Under the pieces are notes generated by a model. That model was not told the DNA's origin and searched no databases. It saw only the letters and a program-made list of their open reading frames with translations. 64,000 bases of DNA, taken from positions 1 through 64,000 of the forward strand of contig NZ_JAQCNH010000092.1 in assembly GCF_028275115.1 (NCBI RefSeq). The letters run 5' to 3'. This DNA is from Halorientalis sp. (lineage in GTDB: Archaea; Halobacteriota; Halobacteria; Halobacteriales; Haloarculaceae). Every line of letters starts with the position of its first letter. Position 1 is the stretch's first letter. The translations under genes were made by a program, and so were the position numbers. Below, in pieces: positions 29,941 through 40,663 of the stretch.

Positions 29941-30837
29941 ATGAATTCGTTCGACAGTTCTGCCGACAGTTCCGGTGTGCCGGACTATCTGGTCGAGAGC
30001 GCGGCGCTCCTGTCGAAGAAGTGGCATCCGGCGATCGTGCGATGTGTCGCTGCCGGGGACGGTCTCGGGTTCAGTGACCTCGAAAACAGACTCAACGGCA
30101 TCTCGGCGAAAGTACTGACCGACGCACTGGAGGAACTGCGAGACCACCAGATTCTCGACCGCACGGAGGTGCGCCAGGAGCCGCTCCGCGTCGACTACAC
30201 GCTGACCGAGCGGGGGCAGGACTTCGCAGCTGTCATCGACTCGCTGGCCGACTGGGGCGAACAGTATCTCGCGCCCGACGACGAGGAACAGGTGGTGCTG
30301 GTCGCAGAGGACGACCGACGCATCGCGGAGATGCACACGGTCTGGCTCGAAGACGAGTACACCGTCCACACCGCACACGACGGCGAAGAGGCGCTTCGGG
30401 AACTCGATACGGGCGTCGACGTCGTCGTCCTCGACCGGCGAATGCCGGGGCTCTCCGGCGACGAGGTGCTCGACTGGATTCGGTCGCAGGGGTACGACTG
30501 CCGGGTCGCCCTCGTCACCTCCGAGGAGCCGGACCTGGACGCCGTCGCCCTCGGGTTCGACGAGTACGTCGCCAAGCCAATCCTCAAAGACGACCTCCGT
30601 GCGGTGGTCTCGGACCTCTTCGACCGGGCTGAGTACGACCGCGAGGTGAGACAGTTCCTCGCACTGCAGGCGAAACTCGCGGTGCTCGAAGCCGAGAATC
30701 CGGAGCCGGAACTCGCGGCGAGCGAGGAGTACAGCCGACTCGAAGCGCGGCTCGAAGACGCCCGCGAGCAGGTCGACGAGGACGACGACATCGAAGCACC
30801 AACACTGGACCGGCTGGGGGTGGACCCGTCCCGATGA
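29941..30837 (+). CDS. HxlR-type winged helix + receiver + HalX response regulator
   Basis: KKWHPAIVRCV...LTDALEELRDHQILDR (HxlR HTH), VLVAEDDRRIAEMHTVWL...VVVLDRRMPGLSG (REC), C-terminal HalX-like helices. Confidence 0.8.
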   Translation: MNSFDSSADSSGVPDYLVESAALLSKKWHPAIVRCVAAGDGLGFSDLENRLNGISAKVLTDALEELRDHQILDRTEVRQEPLRVDYTLTERGQDFAAVIDSLADWGEQYLAPDDEEQVVLVAEDDRRIAEMHTVWLEDEYTVHTAHDGEEALRELDTGVDVVVLDRRMPGLSGDEVLDWIRSQGYDCRVALVTSEEPDLDAVALGFDEYVAKPILKDDLRAVVSDLFDRAEYDREVRQFLALQAKLAVLEAENPEPELAASEEYSRLEARLEDAREQVDEDDDIEAPTLDRLGVDPSR

Positions 30838-33800
30838 GCTCCGAATTGGACACCGGCGCGATACGGAACAGTTCGCCGGCAGCGGTACTGGACCGGGTCG
30901 ACGAGGCTATCTACGCACTCGACACCGACTGGCAGTTCGAGTACATCAACGACCGGGCAGCCGAGATACTCGAACGTGACCCCGACAGCCTGCTCGGCGA
31001 GACGATTTGGGACGCGTTCCCAGCCGTCGCCGACACCGAGGCGTACGAGACGTTCCGCGACGCGATGGACACCGGTGAGCCAGCGCGATTCGACATGCAG
31101 TACGAACCGTGGGACGCGTGGTACTCCGTTCGGGCCTATCCCGACGCGGACGGGATTACGATCTGCTTCTACGACGTCACCGACGAACGGGGTCAACAGC
31201 TCGAGTTGCAGCGCAAACAACGACTGTTCGAGACCGTCTTCGAGGACACCGACGACGCGCTCGTCATCGCCGACCCGGACGGTCGGCTCACCGAGCTCAA
31301 CCCCGCTGCGGAACGATTGTTCGGCTACGACGACGTCGACACCCAGGACGAGAGTCTGTCACTCCTGTACGCCGACGAGAACGAGTACGAGCGCCGGGGC
31401 GAACGGCGCGACAGCCACGTCGCCGAGTACCAGCGCGCGGACGGTACGACCTTCGAGGGTGAGACAGTCGCCACGCCGCTGGACGGACCCAACGGCGAGG
31501 CGCTCGCGTTCCTGACCTCGATCAGAGACGTGAGCGCCCGTATCGAATACGAGGAACGGATGCAGCAGCGCAACGCGGCACTCCGGTCGTTCCACGAGAT
31601 TACGACCGACTCCGGGCGGTCCTTCGAGCGACGACTGACGGCGGTGCTGGAACTCTGCTGTGACCACCTGGACCTCGACGTCGGTCGTCTCGTCGCCGTC
31701 GACGACGACGAGTACACCGTCGAGGCGTCCGTCTCGTCGGGCGATTCGTCCGCGCCTGGTGACGCGGTCACGCTCGACGAGACGTTCTGTGAGTTCGTCG
31801 TCGACGCAGACCGTGTCGTCAGTTTCGACGGTGTGACTACTGGCGAGGTCACGGACCACACCGCGTGCCAGGACCGAGGCGTCGAGTCGTATCTGGGTGC
31901 GCCCGTGGTCGTGGACGGTGACCGCTACGGGACACTGAGCTTTTCTCGGCCGACGCCACGCGGTGAACCGTTCACCGAAAGCGACGAGACGTTCGCCCGC
32001 GTGCTGGCACAGTGGGTCGGCAAAGAGTTGAGTCGTCGCCGCCAGCGAGAGCGGGCCCGTGCGAGTCGCCGCCGGTTGCGCCAGATTATCGACATGCTGC
32101 CACAGTTGGTGTTCGCAAAGAAGGAGACCGGCGAGTTCCTGCTGGCGAACGAAGCCGTCGCCGAGGCCTACGGCACGACGGTCGCCGACCTCGAGGGGAG
32201 CACGGACGCCGACTTCGCCGACTCCCAGACGGAGGCCGACCAGTTCCGTCGAGACGACCGTGCGGTCATCGAGTCCGGGGAGCCAAAACACATTCCAGCG
32301 GAATCGCTGACCACCGCCGACGGCGAGCGGCGTGTTCTGGAGACGACGAAGATTCCCTACGACCCCGTCGATGCGGACGGTCACGCCGTACTGGGCGTCT
32401 CGACGGACATTACCGAACGCGAAGCACGTGAGGTCGAACTCGAGGTCCAGTCGGCGGCGATGGAGGCGTCGATGGACGGCATCTCGATCCTGAACACCGA
32501 CGGGGAGTACATCTCCATGAACGAGGCCCACGCCGCCGTGTTCGACTACGACCCGGCGGCCCTCATCGGCAGCTCCTGGCGACGGCTCTACGACGCCGAC
32601 GAGGTCGAGCGGATCGAGGAGACGGCGTTCCCGACGCTCGAACGTGCGGGCGAGTGGCGCGGCGAGACCGTCGGGATGCGACGGGACGGCAGCCCAGTCT
32701 ACCAGGAGATCACACTCTCGCTGCTCGACGACGGCAAACTGATCTGTACGAACCGGGACATCACCGCGCGCAAACAGCGTGAGCAGGAACTCGAACGGTA
32801 CGAGGCACTCGTCGAGAGCATGGACGAGGCCGCACTCGTCGTCGACAGCGATGGTCGCATCGAGTACGCAAACAAGGCATCGGCCTCGTACACGGGAGCG
32901 ACAGTCGACGACCTCGCCGGTCGGTCGATAGAGACGCTCGCCGAGGAGATGACGACGAACGACGAGGACCCGGACCGACTCGTCGGGGCAGTCGAGGCGA
33001 CTCTGGACGGAGGGACAGCGCCGGACCGATTGGAGGTGGCGCTAGATCTCCCGACGAGGACGGCGGTTATGGAGTACCAGCCGTCGTCGTTCCGTTCTGA
33101 CGGCAGGCGGAAGGCGGTCGTCGTCGCCCGGGAGGTCACGGAACGTAGAGCGCGCGAACGGAAACTCGAGCGCCAGCGGAGCAGAACCCGGGCACTGTTC
33201 GACGACTCGCCCGACAGCATCATCGTTCACGACGCCGACGGTGCCATCGTCGACGCGAACGAGACACAGGTCGAGATGCTGGGCTACGACCGGGAAACGC
33301 TGCTCTCGATGAACGTGTCGGAGTTCGAGGTCGGCCTGAGTCGAGCGGACCTCCGTGACGTGTGGGCCGACATGAGTATTGGCGAGACACTCAAAACAGA
33401 GGGAAAACATCGTCAATCGAACGGCCTCGTCTGTCCGGTCGAGGTCTGGATTGCCAAGACCGAGGTCGACGACGAGCCGCGATTCGTCGCGGTCTCCCGC
33501 GACATCAGTGAGCGGAAGACTCGCGAACTGGAACTCGAACGCAACCGTGAGTTCCTCGAAAAGACCCAAGAAAGCGCCGCAATCGGCGGGTGGGAGATCG
33601 AATTCGGAACGGGTGACCTGCAGTGGACCGACGAGGTCTACCGCATCCACGACCTGCCACTCGACGCCGACCCCACGCTAGCCGACGGGTTCGAGTACGT
33701 CCATCACGAGGACAGACCCACGGTCACTACGGCGTTCGAGCAACTGCGGACCGAGGGCGAGTCGTACGACCTCGAGGTTCGAGTCGTCACTGCCGACGAC

Positions 33801-36365
33801 GACGTGCGCTGGGTGCGAACGATCGGTGACCCACAGTTCGACGGAGCCGGCGAGGTCGTCGGCGCTCTCGGCACGTTTCAGGACATCACCGAGCGCAAAG
33901 AACGTGAGCAGGACCTGCGAGAACTCACGGAGCGACTCGACTTGGCCGTCGAGGGTGCGAACCTCGGTGTCTGGGACTGGAACGTCGAGACCGACGCCAT
34001 CGTTTTCAACGAGCAGTGGGCGCGGATGCTCGAGCTCTCGCCGGACGACATCGAACCGACGTTCGAGACGTGGAAACAGCGGGTCCACCCGGCCGACACG
34101 GACCGCGTCGAGGCGGCACTCGAGGCACATGTGGCCGGTGAGACGGAGCTGTATGATTGCGAACACCGGATGCAGACTGCAAGCGGGGACTGGAAGTGGA
34201 TCAGAGACGTCGGCAGGGTCGTCGAACGGGACGCAGACGATGAGCCAGTCCGTGCGGTCGGTATCCACCTCGACGTCACGGACCAGAAGGAGACAGAGAC
34301 CTCCCTCGAAGAGGAGCGAGACATGTTCGCACAGGGGCCGGCTGTCGTCTTCAAGTGGCAGAATGCAGACGGGTGGCCCATCGAGTACGTCTCGGACAAC
34401 GTCACCGAGACGTTCGGCTACACGCCGGCCCAACTCGAATCGGGCGACGTACCGTACATGAATTTAGTCCACGACGACGACCTCGAGCGGGTCGCCGCTA
34501 AAGTCGAGGGACACAGCGACGAGACGACAGAACGGTTCGGTCACGACCCTTACCGGATGGTCACCGCCGAAGGAGCGGTAAGGTGGGTGAAAGACCACAC
34601 CAAGATCATCCGCAACGACGGGGAGGTCACACACTATCTCGGCTATCTCATCGACATTACCGAACGGAAAGAACTCGAACAGTCGCTCCGCGACAGCGAA
34701 CGGTCGCTCCGCGAGGTTACGGAAATCGCCTCGGACACGGAGCGTGCGTTCCAGCCGAAACTGGAGGCGATCCTCGAACTCGGCTGTGAGCGACTCGACC
34801 TCTCGTACGGATTTCTGAACCGGATCGACGAGGACACCCAGCACGTCGTCGAAGCGACGGGAACACACCCACGGCTCCAGCCCGGCGAATCGGCTCCGCT
34901 CTCGGAGACGTACTGCCGGAATACGATCGAGCAGGACACGGTGCTCGACATCGCCGACGCCGCCGCTGGGGGCTGGGAGGACGACCCTGCCCACGGTGCG
35001 TTCGAGCTTGGCTGCTACATCGGGGGCAAAATCATCGTTGAAGGCGACGTGTACGGGACACTCTGTTTCGCGGACGACGATAGCCGTGCCAAGACCTTCG
35101 ACGAGACAGAGCGAGCCTTCGTCGAGTTACTCGTCCAGTGGCTCAGTTACGAACTCGAGAGCAACGCCGTCGAGACGAAACTCCGGGAACTCAACGAGAC
35201 CGCACAGCGACTGCTGGCGACCGGTGACGCCGACGAGGTCGGGTCGGCCGCGACCGAGAGCGCGAGTGCGGTACTCGACCTGCCGATAACGGGCGTCTGG
35301 TGGTACGAGGAATCGGCCGACGCGCTCGTCCCCGCAGGCATGACCGACGAGGCCGCGGCGGTAATCGACACCCAGCCGACGTTCGACGGTGGTGGCTCAC
35401 TGGCCTGGGAGGCGTTCGCCGACGGCGAGACACGACTGTACAACGACGTACACGCCGCCGACGAGGTGTACAACGAGGAGACGCCCATGCGATCCGAGGT
35501 CATCGTCCCCCTCGGTGAACACGGGGTGTTGATCAGCGGCTCCAGACAACAGCGGGCGTTCTCCGAGACCGACCGGGAACTGCTCGAAATCCTCTCGGCG
35601 ACCGTTGAGGACGCGCTGAACAGAGCCGAGCGCGAGCAGGTGTTACGGGAAACCCGTGAACGTCTCACCCAGTCGAACCAGGATCTGGAACAGTTTGCGT
35701 ACGCGGCGTCCCACGACCTCCAGGAGCCCCTGCGGACGATTTCGAGTTATCTCACACTGCTGGAACGACGCCATCGGGACGACCTCTCCGGGGACGCGCT
35801 GGAGTTCATCGACATCGCCGTCGACGGTGCCGACCGGATGCGGGAGATGATACAGGCACTCCTGGCGTACTCACGTGTCGGGACGCGCGGCGACGCGTTC
35901 GAGCCGACGGACATGGCTACCGTCTTCGAGGCGGTGACGCGGAACCTGTCGGTGACTATCGAGGAGGCCGACGCGACCGTCGACGTTCCAGAGGACGAGG
36001 CCGCAGGGACCGTCGTCGGCGACCAGAGCCAACTCGTCCAGTTGTTCCAGAACCTCGTCGAGAACGGTATCAAGTACAGCGAGGACGACCCGCGGGTCGA
36101 AGTATCGGTCGAACGCAACGACGAGGCGCTCGAGTTCGCCGTCACGGACAACGGCATTGGCATCGCGCCCGACCAGGTTGAGGACATCTTCGAGGTGTTC
36201 CAGCGACTCCACACCCGTGCGGAGTTCGAGGGCACCGGCATCGGCCTCTCGCTCTGTCAAAAGATCGTCGACCGTCACGGCGGCGACATCCGGGTCGAAT
36301 CGTCGCTCGACACGGGCTCAATCTTCTTCATCACGTTGCCCGTAGAGGTGGACACACGTGACTGA
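30834..36365 (+). CDS. Giant multi-PAS/GAF sensor histidine kinase (1843 aa)
   Basis: About nine PAS and three GAF segments by eye, then ASHDLQEPLRTISSYLTLLERR HisKA and NGIKYSEDDPRV...GIGIAPDQVEDIFEVFQRLH...GTGIGLSLCQKIV HATPase. Confidence 0.9.
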   Translation: MSSELDTGAIRNSSPAAVLDRVDEAIYALDTDWQFEYINDRAAEILERDPDSLLGETIWDAFPAVADTEAYETFRDAMDTGEPARFDMQYEPWDAWYSVRAYPDADGITICFYDVTDERGQQLELQRKQRLFETVFEDTDDALVIADPDGRLTELNPAAERLFGYDDVDTQDESLSLLYADENEYERRGERRDSHVAEYQRADGTTFEGETVATPLDGPNGEALAFLTSIRDVSARIEYEERMQQRNAALRSFHEITTDSGRSFERRLTAVLELCCDHLDLDVGRLVAVDDDEYTVEASVSSGDSSAPGDAVTLDETFCEFVVDADRVVSFDGVTTGEVTDHTACQDRGVESYLGAPVVVDGDRYGTLSFSRPTPRGEPFTESDETFARVLAQWVGKELSRRRQRERARASRRRLRQIIDMLPQLVFAKKETGEFLLANEAVAEAYGTTVADLEGSTDADFADSQTEADQFRRDDRAVIESGEPKHIPAESLTTADGERRVLETTKIPYDPVDADGHAVLGVSTDITEREAREVELEVQSAAMEASMDGISILNTDGEYISMNEAHAAVFDYDPAALIGSSWRRLYDADEVERIEETAFPTLERAGEWRGETVGMRRDGSPVYQEITLSLLDDGKLICTNRDITARKQREQELERYEALVESMDEAALVVDSDGRIEYANKASASYTGATVDDLAGRSIETLAEEMTTNDEDPDRLVGAVEATLDGGTAPDRLEVALDLPTRTAVMEYQPSSFRSDGRRKAVVVAREVTERRARERKLERQRSRTRALFDDSPDSIIVHDADGAIVDANETQVEMLGYDRETLLSMNVSEFEVGLSRADLRDVWADMSIGETLKTEGKHRQSNGLVCPVEVWIAKTEVDDEPRFVAVSRDISERKTRELELERNREFLEKTQESAAIGGWEIEFGTGDLQWTDEVYRIHDLPLDADPTLADGFEYVHHEDRPTVTTAFEQLRTEGESYDLEVRVVTADDDVRWVRTIGDPQFDGAGEVVGALGTFQDITERKEREQDLRELTERLDLAVEGANLGVWDWNVETDAIVFNEQWARMLELSPDDIEPTFETWKQRVHPADTDRVEAALEAHVAGETELYDCEHRMQTASGDWKWIRDVGRVVERDADDEPVRAVGIHLDVTDQKETETSLEEERDMFAQGPAVVFKWQNADGWPIEYVSDNVTETFGYTPAQLESGDVPYMNLVHDDDLERVAAKVEGHSDETTERFGHDPYRMVTAEGAVRWVKDHTKIIRNDGEVTHYLGYLIDITERKELEQSLRDSERSLREVTEIASDTERAFQPKLEAILELGCERLDLSYGFLNRIDEDTQHVVEATGTHPRLQPGESAPLSETYCRNTIEQDTVLDIADAAAGGWEDDPAHGAFELGCYIGGKIIVEGDVYGTLCFADDDSRAKTFDETERAFVELLVQWLSYELESNAVETKLRELNETAQRLLATGDADEVGSAATESASAVLDLPITGVWWYEESADALVPAGMTDEAAAVIDTQPTFDGGGSLAWEAFADGETRLYNDVHAADEVYNEETPMRSEVIVPLGEHGVLISGSRQQRAFSETDRELLEILSATVEDALNRAEREQVLRETRERLTQSNQDLEQFAYAASHDLQEPLRTISSYLTLLERRHRDDLSGDALEFIDIAVDGADRMREMIQALLAYSRVGTRGDAFEPTDMATVFEAVTRNLSVTIEEADATVDVPEDEAAGTVVGDQSQLVQLFQNLVENGIKYSEDDPRVEVSVERNDEALEFAVTDNGIGIAPDQVEDIFEVFQRLHTRAEFEGTGIGLSLCQKIVDRHGGDIRVESSLDTGSIFFITLPVEVDTRD

Positions 36366-36804
36366 CGGGACCCACCAGGCGTCCGCCGCACAGGTGCTAG
36401 CCGTCGAAGACAATCCTGGCGACGTCCGACTCCTGGAAGAAGGTGTCGGAGCCGCCGACGCGAGCCTCGAGCTACACGTGTGTAACAACGGCAGACTGGC
36501 TATCGAGCGGCTCACCGGCGACGGCGGACCTGCACCCGACCATCCCGATCTAGTGCTACTCGATCTGAACCTGCCGGGAAAGTCCGGACTGGAGGTCCTC
36601 CAGGCGATTCGAGACGACACGCAGTTCGACACCGTGCCGGTCATCGTCGTGTCGAGTTCCGAGAATCCCGACGACGTCCGGGGCGTCTACGAGCACGCCG
36701 CGAACGCGTACGTCACGAAACCGGCCGACCCCGACGAGTACATCGAGGCCGTCGCCGCCGCCGTGCAGTTCTGGATTCCCGGGGTGACCGAGACGGATGA
36801 CTGA
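36358..36804 (+). CDS. Rcp1-like single-domain response regulator
   Basis: VLAVEDNPGDVRLLEEG, LVLLDLNLPGKSGLEVL, VTKPADPDEY. Confidence 0.9.
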   Translation: MTDGTHQASAAQVLAVEDNPGDVRLLEEGVGAADASLELHVCNNGRLAIERLTGDGGPAPDHPDLVLLDLNLPGKSGLEVLQAIRDDTQFDTVPVIVVSSSENPDDVRGVYEHAANAYVTKPADPDEYIEAVAAAVQFWIPGVTETDD

Positions 36805-37891
36805 AACCCCGCCCGAACGGTTCCTGCTCGTCGAGGACAACCCAGCCGACGTGCGCCTGATCGAAGAGTACGTCGACGAACAGTCATGGCCGGAACTGGA
36901 CGGGAAGCCGACGATTACCCAAGTAGACCGACTGGTCGACGCCATCGAGGCACGAACCGACGACACAGACCTCGTGCTGCTCGACCTGGGACTCCCGGAC
37001 AGCACCGGGTTCGACACGCTCGAGCGGATGCTCTCGGCCGCCGTCGACGAACCCGTCGTCGTACTCACGGGTCTCGACGACGAACGCGTCGGTGTCGATG
37101 CCGTCGAGCGCGGTGCGCAGGACTATCTCGTCAAGGACGACCTCACGCCGAAACTCCTCCAGCGGACGGTCCGGTACGCCGTCGAGCGCGAGCGCCAGCA
37201 GCGACGACTGAAGCGGCGTAACGAGGAACTGGCGCTTCTCAACCAGATCGTGCGTCACGATATCAAAAACGACGTGACGGTCATCCTCGGCTGGGGCGAC
37301 GGCCTCCGGGAGCACGTCGACCCGGCCGGCGAACCGTACCTCGAGCGGATGATGAGTGCCGGCGACCACATCACCGGCATCGCCGAGACGGTCGGGGACT
37401 TCCTCGAGATTCTCGAAGGCGACAAGCAACCCGAGTTACAGCCTATCGGCCTCGGACGACTCCTCGAGACCGAAATCGAAAAGACCCGGTCCGCACACGA
37501 GTCGGCGACTGTCTCGGTGACCGGCGACCTGCCGCACGGCCTGAACGTCGCTGCGACCGAACTGCTCTCGTCGGTCTTTCGCAACCTCCTGAACAACGCC
37601 GTCATACACAACGACTCGAACCAGCCCGTGGTCACGGTCACCGTCGAAGTCGAACCGGAGACAGTCACCGTCGGCATCGCTGACAACGGTCCGGGCATTC
37701 CCGAGAGCCAGCGCGACGAGGTCTTCGGTCGCGGTGAGATGGGGCTCCAGAGCCCCGGGTCGGGAATCGGACTGTACCTCGTCGACACCCTCGTCGACAT
37801 GTACGATGGCGACGTTCACCTCGAGGACGACGACCCGGAGGGCAGCGTGTTCACCGTCACTCTCCACCGAGCGCGCCACGGTACCGACTGA
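36797..37891 (+). CDS. Receiver-histidine kinase hybrid
   Basis: LLVEDNPADVRLIEEYV...LVLLDLGLPDSTG; LLNQIVRHDIKNDVTVILGWGDGL; NAVIHND...GIADNGPGIP. Confidence 0.9.
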   Translation: MTETPPERFLLVEDNPADVRLIEEYVDEQSWPELDGKPTITQVDRLVDAIEARTDDTDLVLLDLGLPDSTGFDTLERMLSAAVDEPVVVLTGLDDERVGVDAVERGAQDYLVKDDLTPKLLQRTVRYAVERERQQRRLKRRNEELALLNQIVRHDIKNDVTVILGWGDGLREHVDPAGEPYLERMMSAGDHITGIAETVGDFLEILEGDKQPELQPIGLGRLLETEIEKTRSAHESATVSVTGDLPHGLNVAATELLSSVFRNLLNNAVIHNDSNQPVVTVTVEVEPETVTVGIADNGPGIPESQRDEVFGRGEMGLQSPGSGIGLYLVDTLVDMYDGDVHLEDDDPEGSVFTVTLHRARHGTD

Positions 37892-38196
37892 AACCGGGAT
37901 GTCCGCACCCGCCGACCACGACCCGTCGTCGAACCAGTACACGCGAACGCGTGGCCGCAGTCGACCGAGCCGAAATGACATTACGAGACGGCCTCCGCCC
38001 CCCACTCACGAGCCCTCTGCCAGTCGAACCGTCTGGGTGCAATCGTGAACGAGAGGCGTCCCGTGGACGCCACTCTGGACACCGACTCCACCCCCGCCTG
38101 GACGACTCGGACGCGGACCCCGGTAGGCGTCACTCTCAGGCCGAGTCCCGCGGCGAGACGAAATCGGGTATATACGAGGAGCCCTAACAGAAGGCT

Positions 38197-39138
38197 ATGA
38201 CGGAGTTCGTGCTGTACGGGGGGAAAGGTGGGGTTGGAAAAACAACGCTGGCGGCGGCGACGGGGATGCGGGCCGCTCGCGAGGGCGCACGGACGCTCGT
38301 CGTCAGCACCGACCCGGCACACAGCATCGCCGATGCCTACGAGTCGCCGGTCGAGGAGACGCCGACACGGGTAGTCGAGGAGTCCCCCCTCTCCGCGATG
38401 GAGATCGACCCGCGAGAACGGTTCGAGCGCCGCTACGGCGACGTGTTCGAGCGGATGCTCGACGACGTGGAATCACTGGGCGTGAACCTCGGAGAGGCGG
38501 GCGTCGAGTCGGTGACGGAACAGGGGTTGGTCCCCGGGGCCGACGAGATCGCGGTCGTGGATCTCTTCGCGGAGTACGACGACCACCCCGACTGGGACGT
38601 GGTCGTCTTCGACACGGCACCGACGGGCCACACGCTCCGCCTGCTCGAACTTCCGAACGTGATGGATTCGACCATGGGCACGCTCCTCAATATGCGGGAG
38701 CAGTTGCGCTCGGTGACGGACTCTATCACCAGCATGCTCGGCCGCGACGACGACGAGGCCGACACCTCCTACTCCGAGCAGATGGATACGCTCCAGACCC
38801 GGATGGAAGACGTTGCCGACCGCCTGCGTGACGGCTCTCGAACGGGCTTTCGGGTCGTGACGATACCCGAACCGATGGCCATCACCGAGACCGAACGCTT
38901 GGTAGACGAACTCGGGTCGTCGGGAATCACGGTGGACCACGTCCTCGCCAACAAGGTGCTGCAGGACCCCTCTGAAGACTGTCCGACCTGCTGGCCGCGC
39001 CACCAGAACCAGCAGGCGGCCCTCGACGAAGCGCGGGGGTCGCTGGAGCCAGCGGTGCGAGAGGTGCCGCTCGTCCCGGGAGCAGAGGGCATCGACCGCG
39101 TCGAGACCGTCACCGAGTACGTCGACCCAATCGTGTGA
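38197..39138 (+). CDS. Get3/ArsA family ATPase
   Basis: GGKGGVGKTTLAAATG deviant Walker A; FDTAPTGHTLRLLELP. Confidence 0.9.
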   Translation: MTEFVLYGGKGGVGKTTLAAATGMRAAREGARTLVVSTDPAHSIADAYESPVEETPTRVVEESPLSAMEIDPRERFERRYGDVFERMLDDVESLGVNLGEAGVESVTEQGLVPGADEIAVVDLFAEYDDHPDWDVVVFDTAPTGHTLRLLELPNVMDSTMGTLLNMREQLRSVTDSITSMLGRDDDEADTSYSEQMDTLQTRMEDVADRLRDGSRTGFRVVTIPEPMAITETERLVDELGSSGITVDHVLANKVLQDPSEDCPTCWPRHQNQQAALDEARGSLEPAVREVPLVPGAEGIDRVETVTEYVDPIV

Positions 39139-39176
39139 ACACGCGTGCCGAGTGCCTCAGCAGTTTCGAGGCGGAG

Positions 39177-39238
39177 CCCCCGGCCTCAAGGAGCGAGGGC
39201 TTCCGACTGGTCGGAAGCACGACGCGAGTAGGCCGGGG
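39177..39238 (+). repeat. IS1341-type terminal hairpin (remnant) upstream of tnpB
   Basis: Outer stem CCCCGGCC (39177-39184)/GGCCGGGG (39231-39238), inner stem GCTTCCGA (39199-39206)/TCGGAAGC (39211-39218). Confidence 0.65.
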
Positions 39239-39326
39239 AGGAAGCCGACACAGTGTGACGCAAACCACGAGACAGTAGTCGACCGACTCTCAAGTTTTTA
39301 AGTACCGCTGGAACCACACCTGAAAT

Positions 39327-40583
39327 ATGGAGGTTAGGCGTACCGCGCCGGTCAAACTCGTTGTTCCCGACGAATACCACGACGACCTCCACGAAACTGC
39401 CGACCAGTTCCTCTATTGTGCAAATGAGGCGAGTGACTACTGCTGGGACAACGCCGACTACGAAGACTGCGTCACCTCGAACGTGACAGCCAGAGATGCG
39501 TTGTACGACCGACTCCGCGAGGAAACAGACCTGACAGCGAATCTCGTTCAAGAAGCCATTCGGCGTGCCGTCCACGCCGTCGATAGTGGTGTTGACCGCT
39601 GGAAAAAAGGCAAACGGACGAACAAACCAGAGTTCACCTCGTGGAGTATGGTCTACGACAAGCGGAGTGCGACGTTCTACCGGAACAAGATCTCGCTTTC
39701 GACGGTGAACGGGCGCATCGAGTGTGAGTTTGAGTTGCCAGCGGACAGTCCAACACCATACGAGGAGTACGTGCTTTCCGACGACTACGAGCTTCGGACG
39801 AGTACACTCCAGTACGACCAAGCGACTGACGAGTTCTACTTCCACGTCAAAACGCGGCAAGTAGACGACGAAGGCGAGGCTGTTGAACTTGAGGGTTCGG
39901 ACGATACCGGGCATCAAACTGTCCTCGGGATCGACCTCGGCGTGAACAGCCTTGCTGTTTCGTCAACAGGCACGTTCTGGAGTGGTGACGAGTACGACCA
40001 CTGGATACAGGAGTTTGAGAAGCGCCGCGCAGAGATGCAACAGCGTGGGACACAAGCTGCTCACAACGCCTTGTTGCGGCTTGGAAAGCGAGAGCGAGCA
40101 TGGCGGAAACAGTATATCCACACAGTCGCCAACGAGATTGTTGCCGAAGCGGTTGCCCACGAGTGCGACGTGATCGTATTCGAGGACTTGATTGATATTC
40201 GAGAGCGGCTGCCCCACGCTAACTGGCATCACGTCTGGGCATTCCGTCGCCTGTACGAATACGTCGAGTACAAGGCTCCTGAACAGGGTGTGGCGGTTGA
40301 GGAGGTCGAGCCAGAGCATACGAGCCAGCGGTGCTCGCACACCGATTGTGGCTTCACCCATGAAGATAACCGCGACGGCGAGCAGTTCCAGTGTCTGAAG
40401 TGTGGATACGAGATCAACGCGGACTACAACGGCGCGAAAAACGTCGGATTGCGGTACATGCGGAAGCGACAACACGGACTGCGTTCCTCGCCCACGTCGG
40501 GGAGCGCAGACGCACCAGTAGACGTGCGTATAAATAGTGGGATGTTGAACAGCGACGGCTATCGGCCAACTGCCGACAGTTGA
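39327..40583 (+). CDS. tnpB: Intact IS1341-type TnpB RNA-guided nuclease
   Basis: LGIDLGVNSLAV, VIVFEDLIDIRERL, CSHTDCGFTHEDNRDGEQFQCLKCGYEINADYNGAKNVGLR. Confidence 0.95.
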   Translation: MEVRRTAPVKLVVPDEYHDDLHETADQFLYCANEASDYCWDNADYEDCVTSNVTARDALYDRLREETDLTANLVQEAIRRAVHAVDSGVDRWKKGKRTNKPEFTSWSMVYDKRSATFYRNKISLSTVNGRIECEFELPADSPTPYEEYVLSDDYELRTSTLQYDQATDEFYFHVKTRQVDDEGEAVELEGSDDTGHQTVLGIDLGVNSLAVSSTGTFWSGDEYDHWIQEFEKRRAEMQQRGTQAAHNALLRLGKRERAWRKQYIHTVANEIVAEAVAHECDVIVFEDLIDIRERLPHANWHHVWAFRRLYEYVEYKAPEQGVAVEEVEPEHTSQRCSHTDCGFTHEDNRDGEQFQCLKCGYEINADYNGAKNVGLRYMRKRQHGLRSSPTSGSADAPVDVRINSGMLNSDGYRPTADS

Positions 40584-40604
40584 TCGCCGGGAGTCCACAT
40601 CAAA

Positions 40605-40663
40605 GCCCCTCCCTCAAGGACCGAGGCGCGTATGCGCCGAGGGAGTAGGGAGGGGTAGTTTAC
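40605..40663 (+). ncRNA. Right-end double hairpin of the TnpB element (candidate omega-RNA 3' scaffold)
   Basis: CCCCTCCCT (40606-40614)/AGGGAGGGG (40647-40655) enclosing GGCGC-GTAT-GCGCC (40625-40638), ending GTAGTTTAC. Confidence 0.6.
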
